A DNA stretch of 64,000 nucleotides, taken from NCBI GenBank assembly GCA_003612585.1, contig RAZH01000003.1, forward strand, positions 288,968 through 352,967. Reading direction: 5' to 3'. The notes under the pieces are model-generated. The model saw only the letters and a list, made by a program, of their open reading frames with translations, ran no database searches and had not been told where the DNA came from. Source of the stretch: a bacterium 1XD42-54. Lineage in GTDB: Bacteria; Bacillota; Clostridia; Lachnospirales; Lachnospiraceae. Both the position numbers and the translations under genes were made by a program. Below, one piece after another: positions 8,141 through 17,385 of this stretch (positions within the stretch are counted from its first letter, which is position 1; each line of letters opens with the position of its first letter).

Positions 8141-9536
8141 ACGATACCTTTTTCATCGCATACCCTTTTTTCAGCAGATACGGATTCAAAATCCCCTGCG
8201 TATTGTACAGCGGAAGCACTTCCTCTTTCAGGTGAATGCCAAGCTCCTCTGCCATATACTGTCTCCGGTATTGAATCCGTCCCCATATTTCGGGATACTT
8301 TTCCCTGAGTTCTGTTCGCAGCTGCTCATCTGCAAGCAAAATACCGTCCTCAATATTGCTCGTCGCGTATCCGTGGCCCGGCTCTGGTATGATATCGAGC
8401 TGAATCATCTGACCGCTGCAAAACGGAATCTGGGAACCCGGGAAAACCGGTGAATTCAGCCATTCTTCTGCTGCCAGACCGTGCCCCGGATTCAGGCTCC
8501 AGCCGTATTGCTCTTTTGGAAAAATCTGCTGCACCAGCGCATAAATCTCTCCTCCGGTCACGCCAATCCCGATATTTTCATACCACGTAACCGCGGCTGC
8601 GAAGTAAGGCTTTACAACTTTTTCATAATAATCCCTGCTCTCCTCTGGCAAATCCTCCGGTCCTTCTACCAGATACCCTGCTCTGCAGGAAAGCCCCCCG
8701 CGCATTGCCCAGCACAGCGTCAACGGATCGCCCTTTTCCATCTTTTTACCCGACGGACTTACCAGTCCTGTCCTCGTGCGGTGCCCGGAAGAAACATTGC
8801 TGTGGCATGAGAGCGGCAATCCCCTGGGATTAAAGCAGGAACCCACCTCAAGCTCAGTGACGCCCTCCCCTAGTTTTTCCCACGCTGCAAGCATCCCGTT
8901 TGATACCATCTCTGCCGCGCATGCAAAAACTGCGGCCTGCTCCGCCTCCATATAATTCCGAATCCCAATTCCCGGACCAGCCAGGAACTTTGTGATATTG
9001 ACCAGACGTCCCGCTTCACCGACTCCTCGGTACAGGCTGTCCAGGATAAATCCAGGAAGGTCAAAGCTCTGCTCCGAGTCCAGCTGTTTCCAGCCCGCAC
9101 AGCCAAGCTTCTGCCCTTTTTGAACGCCTGCGCTCTGAAATCCTTCGTCCAGCGTATGCCCCTGCATCGGCTGTCCCGGAAGCGACAGCACCGGACACAG
9201 AATCCCGCGCAGCGGTACTTTCGCATGTATGGTCAGCGGCAGACATTCGTTTCCAAGCAGCGCCGCACATGTCCCATCCTTCCATACGATTCCAACCGCT
9301 TCTTCAAACCAGATATCAATGCCAAAAAAGTATTCAAAGTTCTGATGATGCTCCCTGTCTGCATAAATCACAGCTCCGTCAAGTCCACGCTGCGCAAGAA
9401 GCTCTGTCAGTTTTCTGATTCTGTTTCCATATACGCAGGCAGGAATCTCCGGCTGCTCCCCCGCCGCAGTAATCTGCGGCAGGGAAATTTTCTCATAGGA
9501 AACCTGGTCTATACCCGTTATCTTCCATTTTGCCAT
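8118..9536 (-). CDS. M24-fold (creatinase/Xaa-Pro peptidase-like) protein with incomplete metal site
   Basis: The protein has 472 residues: an N-terminal creatinase-like domain (residues 25-190, with YADREHHQNFEY and CAGWK) and a C-terminal pita-bread domain. Of the five M24 metal ligands, the two Asp normally in the D-x(10)-D pair are replaced within DPLTLCWAMRGGLSCRAG. The His (LNPGHG), an Asp in place of the first Glu (QLDIIP) and the last Glu (IEDG) remain. Creatinase has the same fold without metal, so C-N bond hydrolysis without two metals is plausible. ATG 9536 with AAGGAGC is preferred to 9572. It is the last gene of the LacI-linked operon, 11 bp after the M20 gene. Confidence 0.8.
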   Translation of the reverse strand: MAKWKITGIDQVSYEKISLPQITAAGEQPEIPACVYGNRIRKLTELLAQRGLDGAVIYADREHHQNFEYFFGIDIWFEEAVGIVWKDGTCAALLGNECLPLTIHAKVPLRGILCPVLSLPGQPMQGHTLDEGFQSAGVQKGQKLGCAGWKQLDSEQSFDLPGFILDSLYRGVGEAGRLVNITKFLAGPGIGIRNYMEAEQAAVFACAAEMVSNGMLAAWEKLGEGVTELEVGSCFNPRGLPLSCHSNVSSGHRTRTGLVSPSGKKMEKGDPLTLCWAMRGGLSCRAGYLVEGPEDLPEESRDYYEKVVKPYFAAAVTWYENIGIGVTGGEIYALVQQIFPKEQYGWSLNPGHGLAAEEWLNSPVFPGSQIPFCSGQMIQLDIIPEPGHGYATSNIEDGILLADEQLRTELREKYPEIWGRIQYRRQYMAEELGIHLKEEVLPLYNTQGILNPYLLKKGYAMKKVSFNLEPKS

Positions 9537-9547
9537 CTTTTCGCTCC

Positions 9548-10867
9548 TTATCCTTCGGATGCCTGACACCAATCAAGAATCGTAAGTGCCATTGTCTTCG
9601 TCGCTTCGATCAGTTCCTCCACCGGACACATCTCGTCGTTGCTGTGCGCCTGGCGCGGGTCACCAGGTCCAAAGTTGATAATCGGGATCCCGGCTTTCTC
9701 TACCCAGCCCATATCTGTATGGAAATAACAGCCCTCTACTACCGGTTCTCTTCCGAGTTCGGTCAGATTGTTCTGAATCGTCTGCACGAACGGATGGCGC
9801 ACATCCGTCTCCCCGCAGTCTGCATTAATCTGCCACTCAAGCACCGGAGGATGCTCCATCAGCCACGGATCTGTCTGGCAGACGCCCTTTATCATATCCT
9901 CAATCTCTTTCATAACAAGGCTTCCGCCGCCCTTTTCATCGCGCTCACGCGGAAGGTAGGTTGCATCAAAGTAAATCACAGCCTTGTTAGCGTAGGTCGA
10001 AATAAATTCACCCATTTCCACTTTGCCTACGTAAATCTGGCACGGCACACGCAGCAGCGGATGCGTCTTTGTGATCGTCCATTCTTCATTCATGCTGTCA
10101 AAATGCTCCAGGAACATCCTGGCTTTTTTAATTGCATCAACCGCTCCGCCTTCTCTCCAGTCCTGGCGCGGGAGCTCAATATGGCCGCTTCTTCCTTCGA
10201 TTGTGAGCTTGCCCCAGATTACGCCGCGGCAAAGCGGAGCCACCTGAAGGCTTGTTGCCTCTGTCATAATACAGGCGTCCGGGCGATAGCCTTTTTCTAC
10301 GTAGGCCAGCGTTCCGATTCCAGGATTCTCCTCCGCCACGACAGTCGCAACCGACACATCGCCGTCCAGAGAAATTCCTGATTTTACAACAGCATCCACT
10401 GCCATGATCATGGCTGCGATTCCGCCTTTCATATCAACGGCGCCGCGCCCGTAAATGTTTCCGTCCTTCACCTCGCCGCCAAACGGGTCATGCGTCCAGC
10501 CGGTGCCCCTTGCCACGGTATCAATATGGCCCATCAGAACAAGGCTCTTTCCTTTTCCGGTACCCGCGCCCTTCACGGTTGCCACGAGGTTCGGCCTGTC
10601 CGCAGCATCAAAATCCGAGGAGTATCCCGGATAACCTTCGTATTTTGAGAGAGCTTCCACATCCGGCTCCCACATCTCGACCTGTGCCCCGAGCGCCTCC
10701 ATATGCTCTTTTACAACCTGCTGCACGCGCCCTTCCTTTGCCTCTCCCGGCTCATGGTCAAAATACGGATTTACCGACGGCGTCTGTATCAGTTTCCTCA
10801 AAAATTCCACCACTTCATCTCTGTTTTCCTCAATCCAGTTCAATACCTGTTCTTTTCTGCGATCCAT
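9548..10867 (-). CDS. M20-family metallohydrolase (ArgE/DapE-type deacylase)
   Basis: The protein has 439 residues. It is a zinc-dependent amidohydrolase of the ArgE/DapE/carboxypeptidase G2 group: metal ligands in MGHIDTV and GRGAVDMKGG, the catalytic Glu pair in VAEENPGIG, and a dimerisation domain around residues 210-330 (GRSGHIELP). It would remove an acyl or amino-acid group from a small amide or dipeptide. It lies between the RbsC-type permease and the M24-like gene in one operon, so both hydrolases probably process the imported compound in the cytoplasm. The substrate is not known. Confidence 0.85.
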   Translation of the reverse strand: MDRRKEQVLNWIEENRDEVVEFLRKLIQTPSVNPYFDHEPGEAKEGRVQQVVKEHMEALGAQVEMWEPDVEALSKYEGYPGYSSDFDAADRPNLVATVKGAGTGKGKSLVLMGHIDTVARGTGWTHDPFGGEVKDGNIYGRGAVDMKGGIAAMIMAVDAVVKSGISLDGDVSVATVVAEENPGIGTLAYVEKGYRPDACIMTEATSLQVAPLCRGVIWGKLTIEGRSGHIELPRQDWREGGAVDAIKKARMFLEHFDSMNEEWTITKTHPLLRVPCQIYVGKVEMGEFISTYANKAVIYFDATYLPRERDEKGGGSLVMKEIEDMIKGVCQTDPWLMEHPPVLEWQINADCGETDVRHPFVQTIQNNLTELGREPVVEGCYFHTDMGWVEKAGIPIINFGPGDPRQAHSNDEMCPVEELIEATKTMALTILDWCQASEG

Positions 10868-10891
10868 TTCTATCCTCCCGAATTTTTAAAA

Positions 10892-11842
10892 TTATGCTTC
10901 CCGCTCCTGCTCAATTCCAAATGCGATTGCAAGCAGGAGTATAATACCCTGTACAATTTTCTGCTGTGCTACGTTAAGTCCCATGATAACAAGTCCGTTT
11001 GAAATCATTCCAATCATCAGGGAACCGATCAGCGTTCCTATAATAGAGCCCTTGCCGCCGCTCATAATTGTTCCGCCAAGTACAACGCCCGTGATCACCT
11101 GCGTTTCCGCTCCCTCACCGAACGTACAGCGCCCGGTATGCATTCTTCCGGCATACAGACAGCCCGCAATGCCTGCCATCAGCCCGCAGAACAGCATCAC
11201 AAGAAATTTGATTTTTTCCGTATTAATTCCGCTGTACTTCGCTGATATTTCATTTCCGCCTACTGCCAGCACCTGACGGCCATATTTCATGTGGCGGAGC
11301 ATCAGATGCCCCAGAACGACGGCCGCTGCCATCCAGATCAGCAGAATCGGTACCGGACCGATATTTCCTGATCCGAAAATATTATTAAACAGCGTGTCCG
11401 CAATCGGTACCGGCGAGGACTGCGTTGGCAGAAGCCCGATCCCGTATACAATTCCCGATACAGCCAGCGTGGAGATAAATGCCGGCATTTTCAGCTTTGC
11501 ATACAAGAATCCGTTGCATGCCCCGACCATCAGTCCAATTCCTGCGCCCCCGAGAAAGGCCAGAAGAATGTTTCCGCCTTCGCGCAGAATAATCGCTGCA
11601 ATCAGGCTCGACAGGCCGACCGTTGAACCAATGCTCAGATCAATTCCGCCTGTGCTGATTACAAAGGTCAGACCGACTCCCATAATTGTCAGCGCCGCTG
11701 TCTGCCTGATAATGTTCAGCGCGTTCGCTGCCGTAAAAAATCCTTTGCCCCTCAGTGTGATGGCAAAGAAAATGACCACCAGCAAAAATGCAATATAAAT
11801 CGTATATTCTCTTACCACCCGCAGTATTTCTTTTTTATTCAT
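10892..11842 (-). CDS. RbsC-type ABC transporter permease
   Basis: The protein has 316 residues with about eight to ten membrane segments. It carries the BPD_transp_2 signature seen in ribose-class permeases (GIDLSIGSTVGLSSL, GACNGFLYAKLKMPAFISTL, and GGTIMSGGKGSIIGTLIGS near the end). ATG 11842 overlaps the ATPase stop by eight bases (translational coupling) and is preferred to an ATG five codons upstream. With the ATPase and binding protein it forms a complete CUT2 importer, whose substrates are usually pentoses, hexoses or purine-like molecules. The context with amide hydrolases is unusual. Confidence 0.88.
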   Translation of the reverse strand: MNKKEILRVVREYTIYIAFLLVVIFFAITLRGKGFFTAANALNIIRQTAALTIMGVGLTFVISTGGIDLSIGSTVGLSSLIAAIILREGGNILLAFLGGAGIGLMVGACNGFLYAKLKMPAFISTLAVSGIVYGIGLLPTQSSPVPIADTLFNNIFGSGNIGPVPILLIWMAAAVVLGHLMLRHMKYGRQVLAVGGNEISAKYSGINTEKIKFLVMLFCGLMAGIAGCLYAGRMHTGRCTFGEGAETQVITGVVLGGTIMSGGKGSIIGTLIGSLMIGMISNGLVIMGLNVAQQKIVQGIILLLAIAFGIEQEREA

Positions 11843-13337
11843 AGCCCTGTATCGCACGCTGCAGTACCTCCTCGCCTTCTATATCCTTCCGCATGATTTC
11901 CTGAATCTTTCTGCCGTCCTTCAGTACCAGAATCCGGTCAGAAACAGCCAGCAGCTCGTTTAATTCGCTCGATACAAAAATAACTGCGCAGCCCTGATCC
12001 GCCAGTTCACGCATCCGGTAGATGATTTCTGTCTTTGCTCCAATGTCCACTCCTGCCGTCGGTTCATCCAGCATCAGAATCGTCGACTTATTTGCAAGCC
12101 ACTTCGATATGACTACCTTCTGCTGGTTGCCGCCGGAAAGCAGGCAGACATTTTTCTTCATATGGTCTGTTTTGATGTCAAGATTCCGAATCTGTTCTTC
12201 TACAATCGCTTCACCCTGCCGGTCTTTCAGAAAACCATATTTTCTGATCTTATCCAGAACGGTAATCAGTACGTTTTCTTTGACACTGTGATCCATTACA
12301 AGACCCTGTACACGCCTGGACTCCGGAATCAGTGCAATTCCCTGTTTCATGGCATCCTCGGGCGCCTGGATCCGGCATTCCTGCCCGTTCACCAGAATCA
12401 CTCCTGCATCCGGTTTTAATAAGCCGAAAACAGAAAGCAGGGTTTCGGTCCTGCCGCTTCCCATCAGTCCCGCAATTCCCAGGATCTCTGAGGGATACAG
12501 AGAAAAGCTGACGTCCCTGACCCGTTCCCGGTAAGTAAGGTTTCGCACCTCCAGCGCCGGAGTTGCCTCCATGGAATAGCTTCTTGGAATCCACTCAAAT
12601 TTTTTATCCATTGCAGAACCCACAATGTACGATACAATGTGATCCATCGGAATCTTTGACGCTTCATCGCTGATTACGATCTTACCGTCGCGCAGCACCG
12701 TAATCCGGTCGCAGATCTGATAAATTTCCTTCATCCTGTGGCTGATAAAAATGACGGAAATATCCATTTTCAGCAGATTCCGGACAATCTCAAATAATGT
12801 TTCTGTCTCGTGCTCTGTCAGCGCTGAAGTCGGCTCATCCATGACAAGTATTTTTACATTTTTAGATAATGCCTTCGCGATCTCCACGATCTGCCGGTAG
12901 CCCACGCTCAGTTCTTCTACCTTTTTGCGCGGATCAATCTCTATGCCAAGTCCATCCAGAATCTTCTTCGCCTTTTCAACGCACGCCCTGTTATCCAGCA
13001 GCATGTTCCGTTTTCTGGGTTCGTGCGCCAGAAAAATATTTTCTGCTACTGTAAGCGTTGAAATCAGGCTGAATTCCTGATAAATCATGCCGATGCCATG
13101 CTTCCCTGCATCCAGGACATTCCGGATTTCCACCTTTTCCCCATCCAGAAAAATTTCTCCTTCATCGGCCTGATAAACTCCGTTCAGGATTTTCATCAGC
13201 GTAGATTTTCCTGCCCCGTTGCCTCCCATCAGTGCGACAACTTCCCGTCGGTTCACCTGAAAATCCACGTCCTTTAAAACAGATACGCCATTAAAGGATT
13301 TTTTAATCCCTTTCATTTCAAGCAGAGGCTTTGCCAA
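11835..13337 (-). CDS. RbsA/MglA-type double ABC ATPase
   Basis: The protein has about 500 residues with two nucleotide-binding halves. The first has Walker A GGNGAGKST, signature LSVGYRQ and Walker B ILVMDEPT. The second has a degenerate Walker A (GLMGSGRTE), signature LSGGNQQK and Walker B ILMLDEPT, as usual for CUT2 ATPases. TTG 13337 is proposed as start because AAGGGGGG lies just upstream. The open frame extends to 13400, but that part would run through the hairpin at 13358-13392. It is the energy subunit of the importer with the genes on both sides. Confidence 0.88.
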   Translation of the reverse strand: MAKPLLEMKGIKKSFNGVSVLKDVDFQVNRREVVALMGGNGAGKSTLMKILNGVYQADEGEIFLDGEKVEIRNVLDAGKHGIGMIYQEFSLISTLTVAENIFLAHEPRKRNMLLDNRACVEKAKKILDGLGIEIDPRKKVEELSVGYRQIVEIAKALSKNVKILVMDEPTSALTEHETETLFEIVRNLLKMDISVIFISHRMKEIYQICDRITVLRDGKIVISDEASKIPMDHIVSYIVGSAMDKKFEWIPRSYSMEATPALEVRNLTYRERVRDVSFSLYPSEILGIAGLMGSGRTETLLSVFGLLKPDAGVILVNGQECRIQAPEDAMKQGIALIPESRRVQGLVMDHSVKENVLITVLDKIRKYGFLKDRQGEAIVEEQIRNLDIKTDHMKKNVCLLSGGNQQKVVISKWLANKSTILMLDEPTAGVDIGAKTEIIYRMRELADQGCAVIFVSSELNELLAVSDRILVLKDGRKIQEIMRKDIEGEEVLQRAIQGYE

Positions 13338-13357
13338 ATCATTCCCCCCTTTTATTT

Positions 13358-13392
13358 GAGCTGGTGTTGCATCTTGGATGCTCCACCAGCTC
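13358..13392 (-). repeat. Intercistronic hairpin between binding-protein and ATPase genes
   Basis: Arms GAGCTGGTG (13358-13366) and CACCAGCTC (13384-13392) pair over 9 bp, followed by an inner 5-bp GCATC/GATGC stem. No T-tract follows, so it is more likely a 3'-end-protecting or partial-termination structure that keeps the binding-protein mRNA more abundant than the rest of the operon. Confidence 0.7.
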
Positions 13393-13451
13393 TTCTTCAA
13401 GTTTCCTTCTTTATCCTGCTTTTTTCAAACTGTTTTTATACATGCATATTT

Positions 13452-14573
13452 TTAGCCGATTGCATCGAGGATCGCCTGGGACGGCTGCTCGCCGTAACAC
13501 TCTTCCCAGCCTTCCACAACGTTATCATGCGTAACGGCAAGACCCGGTACTGCAACGAATGCCGGAGCTTCTTTCTCCAGGATTCCATAGCAGCCAAGAA
13601 TAGCCAGCGCTCTCGCCTGCGCCTTGATACGCTGCGCCGCGATACCTGCCACCATATCATTCTGTGCCAGTGCCAGAGCTACGTCCTCGCCGAGGTCGCA
13701 TCCTGTTACGGCAAATTCATCCTTGCCGGACGTACGGGCTGCCGCTGAAATAACAACGCACGGCTCATCATACCAGCCAAATGCGCCCTTCAGGTCAGCA
13801 TGCTTCAAAAGCATTGCATTCATGGCGTCTTCACAGTCCACAGCCGCTTCGCACGGAGTTGCCTCTGCAATTTCAATATCCGGATACTCTGCTGCCATTG
13901 TATCCATAAAACCGATCTTTCTCTGCTCTACCGGATAAAGATTTACATTGCGGTAGCACATGCCGACCTTACCTTCTCCTCCGATTGCGTCTGCAAGAAG
14001 CCTTGCTGCAATCACGCCGTTTCCATAGTTATCAGAAGAAACACAGCCCACATAGTCCGTTCCTGCCGTCATTCCTTCTCCGCTCGCATCCATAAACACA
14101 AGCGCAATCCCCGCATCTGTCACCTTCTGCCATGCGTCGCGTGTCCCCACTGCATCCACAGGCTCTCCGATGATAATATCCGGCTTCATGGCAATCACGG
14201 TCTCAATATCCGCCACCTGCTGTTCTGTGCTCAGGCCTGCGTCCGTCACAGCCACCACTTCAATACCAACCTCCGCAAAAAGCTCTGTGATAAACTGGGT
14301 ATGCTTTGTGATATACGTATCGCCCCCCTGATGCCAGCAGATCGCAGCCGTGTAATTGCCCTCTTTCAGCGTTGCTACTTCCTCTTCCGTAAGTCCAAGC
14401 AGGGCTGCGGATTCCGGCACTTCCCCGTTCGGTCCTTCCTTTGCCGCTACTTCCTCCGGAAGCGCATCACTCACGATAATTGCATAATCAGCCTCCGCTG
14501 CCAGACAGACTGTTCCTGTCAGCATTGCCGCACATAAGGTTCCCGCCAATATTTTTTTCAACTGTTTTTTCAT
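13452..14573 (-). CDS. CUT2-type periplasmic (surface) substrate-binding protein
   Basis: The protein has 373 residues: a signal peptide (residues 1-26), then a Peripla_BP_4 fold with two lobes (AAICWHQGGDTYITKHTQFI, IETVIAMKPDIIIGEPVDA, VGCVSSDNYGNGVIAARLLA). No canonical lipobox is seen. It delivers the substrate to the downstream RbsA/RbsC pair. ATG 14573 has AGAAGGGA upstream and starts the signal peptide; the longer frame to 14594 has no such support. It is the first gene of the operon that the LacI regulator immediately upstream probably controls. Confidence 0.87.
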   Translation of the reverse strand: MKKQLKKILAGTLCAAMLTGTVCLAAEADYAIIVSDALPEEVAAKEGPNGEVPESAALLGLTEEEVATLKEGNYTAAICWHQGGDTYITKHTQFITELFAEVGIEVVAVTDAGLSTEQQVADIETVIAMKPDIIIGEPVDAVGTRDAWQKVTDAGIALVFMDASGEGMTAGTDYVGCVSSDNYGNGVIAARLLADAIGGEGKVGMCYRNVNLYPVEQRKIGFMDTMAAEYPDIEIAEATPCEAAVDCEDAMNAMLLKHADLKGAFGWYDEPCVVISAAARTSGKDEFAVTGCDLGEDVALALAQNDMVAGIAAQRIKAQARALAILGCYGILEKEAPAFVAVPGLAVTHDNVVEGWEECYGEQPSQAILDAIG

Positions 14574-14730
14574 AAAATAATCCCTTCTCTCCATTAAATA
14601 ATATATACTTATTGAACTGCTACCTCATCCCACTGATTCTTTGCATTCGTCTCTGCCCCAAAAACACTCCGGCGTCCCTTTGCGTTTCCTTCGCAGCGCA
14701 TTCCTCCTTTCTCTTTTCGGGCGCGCAACT

Positions 14731-14746
14731 TAATTTATATAAATTA
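14731..14746. promoter_or_regulatory. Palindrome at the LacI stop, candidate operator
   Basis: TAATTTATATAAATTA is a perfect 16-bp palindrome that overlaps the LacI stop codon and lies about 160 bp upstream of the binding-protein gene. Related TATATAAAATTT stretches occur upstream of the LacI gene (15760-15830). It may be the operator of the operon, but AT-rich palindromes also arise by chance and it lacks the usual central CG. Confidence 0.35.
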
Positions 14747-15742
14747 TTTTTTTCTCACACTTTCTCTCGGAACAAAAACAGTGCCAAGTTCACTGTAAAG
14801 AACCGTCGACAAATTTGCCGTGATCTTATTTGCCAGCATATTGATGCCTACTTTTCCCATTTCTTCTTTAAATACATGTACCGTAGACAGCGCCGGCGAA
14901 CTGACCGCGCTGTACGGAAGATCATCAAAACCCACCAGCGATATATCCTGCGGAATACTATATCCTGCCTCTGTCAGCGCTTTCATCACGCCGAATGCGA
15001 TCATATCGTTTACCACAAAGTACGCCTCTGCCGCCTTTCCGCCGTTTTTCAGATACTGCTTCATATCTTCGTAGGATTCCTCCATGGACGGACTGATCTC
15101 CACACGGTATTCTTCCCGAATCGGAAGTCCCAGATCCTGCATAGCCTGCCGGTATCCCTTTTCCCGGATCAGGAAATTATCGATCTTCACCTTGCTCTGG
15201 ATAAATCCTATCTCCCTGTGTCCGTTTTTATATAAATACTTTACAATCTGATAAGATGACTTCTCATTTTCTGTAGAAACTGAAGAAAATGCAGCCTGGT
15301 CAAACCGATTGTCCAGAATAATAACCGGCGACGGTATCCCCTCAAATCTCCGGACGTCTTCTTCTGACATTTCCGTTGCCAGCAAAAGAATCCCGGCTGA
15401 CGCATCCCGGCTGATCTCCTGCAGCATTGCCTCATAATCGGAACTGCGCTCATCCAACGTATTGATCTCCAGCTTCATGCCATTTTCTTTACAGGCTGAC
15501 TCAATTCCCTCGAACAGGCAGGAAAAAAATGGTGTGTCATCTAAAATTTTTCCATTTTTTTTATATAATACCAGACGAATCTTTTTTGTCTTTTTTGACT
15601 GCAAATATCCCATCTCATTCGCTATCTTCATAATCCGCTTTGCAGTCTCCGCATTAACGCCTGCTTTTCCGTTCAAAACATTCGATACAGTAGCCAAAGA
15701 GTATCCTGTCTTCCCACTTATCTCTTTTATGCTTACCCTCAT
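14744..15742 (-). CDS. LacI/GalR-family transcriptional regulator
   Basis: The protein has 332 residues. The helix-turn-helix is standard (VSIKEISGKTGYSLATVSNV, residues 3-22), followed by a hinge (ETAKRIMKIANEMGY) and a sugar-binding-protein-like effector domain (VVNDMIAFGVMKAL, LVGFDDLPYS). The ribosome site AGGAGG precedes ATG 15742. It is upstream of, and on the same strand as, the ABC/M20/M24 operon and is the obvious regulator of it. The effector is unknown. Confidence 0.9.
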   Translation of the reverse strand: MRVSIKEISGKTGYSLATVSNVLNGKAGVNAETAKRIMKIANEMGYLQSKKTKKIRLVLYKKNGKILDDTPFFSCLFEGIESACKENGMKLEINTLDERSSDYEAMLQEISRDASAGILLLATEMSEEDVRRFEGIPSPVIILDNRFDQAAFSSVSTENEKSSYQIVKYLYKNGHREIGFIQSKVKIDNFLIREKGYRQAMQDLGLPIREEYRVEISPSMEESYEDMKQYLKNGGKAAEAYFVVNDMIAFGVMKALTEAGYSIPQDISLVGFDDLPYSAVSSPALSTVHVFKEEMGKVGINMLANKITANLSTVLYSELGTVFVPRESVRKK

Positions 15743-15910
15743 TTCCCGTCCTCCTGATTTAATTATATAAAATTTTTGTATTTTGTCAATATATTTTTTA
15801 TATAAAATTTAATCAATTATTTTATATATTTTCATTCTTCTTTATATGTATTTTTCTTATGAATATTTTACACATATTTCAGCATTTTTCCAATGTTTTT
15901 TTCAGGCACA

Positions 15911-15960
15911 AGAAAAACCCTCTCCAATCCAAAATTCAATTTTGGACTGAAAAGGGTTTA
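15911..15960 (-). terminator. Rho-independent terminator of the ROK-linked operon
   Basis: Read on the minus strand, AACCCT pairs with AGGGTT around an inner 10-bp stem (TCCAAAATT/AATTTTGGA), followed by TTTTTCTT. It lies about 35 bp after the stop of the second M24-like gene. Confidence 0.75.
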
Positions 15961-15994
15961 ACCACCAGCCTGCAACACCCGGGCGTTTTCTTAT

Positions 15995-17383
15995 TTACTT
16001 TTCCGCCAACACCTGCAGCGCCTGGCCTTTTTTCAGCAGCATTGGCCTCACATACCCGCAGATATCGCTTAAAGGCAGTGTTTCTTCTTTTAAATTGATA
16101 CCCAGAATCTTTTTCATATAGTTTTTCCGATTCTGTATCCGTTTCCACGTCTCCGGATAAGTATTCCGAAGTTCTTCCCTCAGATTCTCATCTGCTATCG
16201 CAACTCCATCCTCTGCACTGATTCCTGTATATCCGCTAAGGTGCGGGGTAATATCCATTTGGAGCATCATACCGCTTTTTACCGTGACACATGAGTCTTT
16301 AAAAAAAGGAGAGGCCATCCACTCTTCCTGCCCTGTCAAATGCCCCGGATTCAGCGTCCATAAATATCGTTCAGGAGGCAGCATCTCTCTGACCATCTCA
16401 TAAACTTCTGCGCATGAAACGCCAAGCCCGACCATCTCATACCAGCTGACCACTGTTTTAAAATATGGAATAACCAGCTCTTTCATATACTCTGTTTCCG
16501 ATACATGGAGATCTTCCTGCCCCGCAGCTACATACGCTGCCCTCGATGTCAGCCCTCCACGTAATCCCAGAGTTATTGAAAAAGGATCTCCGGCCAAAAT
16601 TTCCCTGTTTCTTGGAAAAACAACTGCGTTTGCAAACCGGTCTCCGGATGCGCAGATCGTCGTCACTGTAATCGGCTGTCCTTTTACATTCATCTTTTCC
16701 GCAATTTCCATCTCCGTCTTTCCCGGTTCGACCGAATTCAGTGCATCCAGCACCAGGCCAGATGCCATACCACTCCCAAATTCATAGTGTGCCAGCTCAT
16801 TCGCATTCACTGTGATACGTACTCCATTCTGAGGATCTATAAAAATGGAACAGGCATTTACAACCCTTCCGTTTGGATTGCAGGCACGTACTGCATCCAG
16901 TATAAATGCCGGCAAATCGATCAATTCCTCATTCTTCTCATTCCGGCTGGTAAACAGCTTCCAGCCTGCGCATCCTATTTTCATGTTATCTGTGATTCCG
17001 GCTGCATGCATCAGCTCTTCCATCGTATGATCCGGCAGCATGGGCTGATATGGCAGTGAGAAGTGGGGAACATGTATAACCCGCGCTTCAAGGAAGCTGT
17101 GCCGTGCCATTTTTAAGTTTTCATTTCCTAATAAGACATACCTGTCTCCATTTTTATGAAGAACCAGAAGACTTTCTTCAAATCTCGGCTCATACCCGGT
17201 CAGATATGCAAAATTAGCTCCGTGCTCACGGTCGGCATAAATAAGCAGCGCATCCAAACCGGATTTTTGAATTGCAGCCATTACTTTCTGGTAATGCGTT
17301 TCCATCGTTCTTTCATTTAACTCAACAGGTACATAATTTCGATGTAGCGGCGGTTGGGCTACAGCTCCATATACAATTCTCAT
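15995..17383 (-). CDS. Second M24-fold protein with incomplete metal site (paralogue of 8118-9536)
   Basis: The protein has 462 residues. It shares with the first copy YADREHGANFAY, LGNE, CAGWK, LRGGLTSRAAY, LNPGH followed by EEW, QMDITP and AEDG. The two Asp metal ligands of the M24 family are again replaced (by residues in ITLGLRGGLTSR). His, Asp and Glu remain. The same loss in two copies argues for a real subfamily, not decay. It is the last gene of the ROK-linked operon, starting two bases after the RbsB stop. It probably cleaves a C-N bond in the substrate that the transporter brings in (inference). Confidence 0.8.
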   Translation of the reverse strand: MRIVYGAVAQPPLHRNYVPVELNERTMETHYQKVMAAIQKSGLDALLIYADREHGANFAYLTGYEPRFEESLLVLHKNGDRYVLLGNENLKMARHSFLEARVIHVPHFSLPYQPMLPDHTMEELMHAAGITDNMKIGCAGWKLFTSRNEKNEELIDLPAFILDAVRACNPNGRVVNACSIFIDPQNGVRITVNANELAHYEFGSGMASGLVLDALNSVEPGKTEMEIAEKMNVKGQPITVTTICASGDRFANAVVFPRNREILAGDPFSITLGLRGGLTSRAAYVAAGQEDLHVSETEYMKELVIPYFKTVVSWYEMVGLGVSCAEVYEMVREMLPPERYLWTLNPGHLTGQEEWMASPFFKDSCVTVKSGMMLQMDITPHLSGYTGISAEDGVAIADENLREELRNTYPETWKRIQNRKNYMKKILGINLKEETLPLSDICGYVRPMLLKKGQALQVLAEK

Positions 17384-17385
17384 AT

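Noticed and set aside
9530-10381. 283-codon plus-strand open frame
   Set aside because: It is the reverse-strand shadow of the M20 deacylase gene.
13800-14537. 245-codon plus-strand open frame
   Set aside because: It is antisense to the substrate-binding-protein gene and rich in Cys/His/Arg.
14610-14702. 30-codon minus-strand ORF after the LacI gene with AGGAGG next to its ATG
   Set aside because: The ribosome site is almost touching the ATG, the peptide is charged and featureless, and it lies in the operon leader. It is not supported enough to list.
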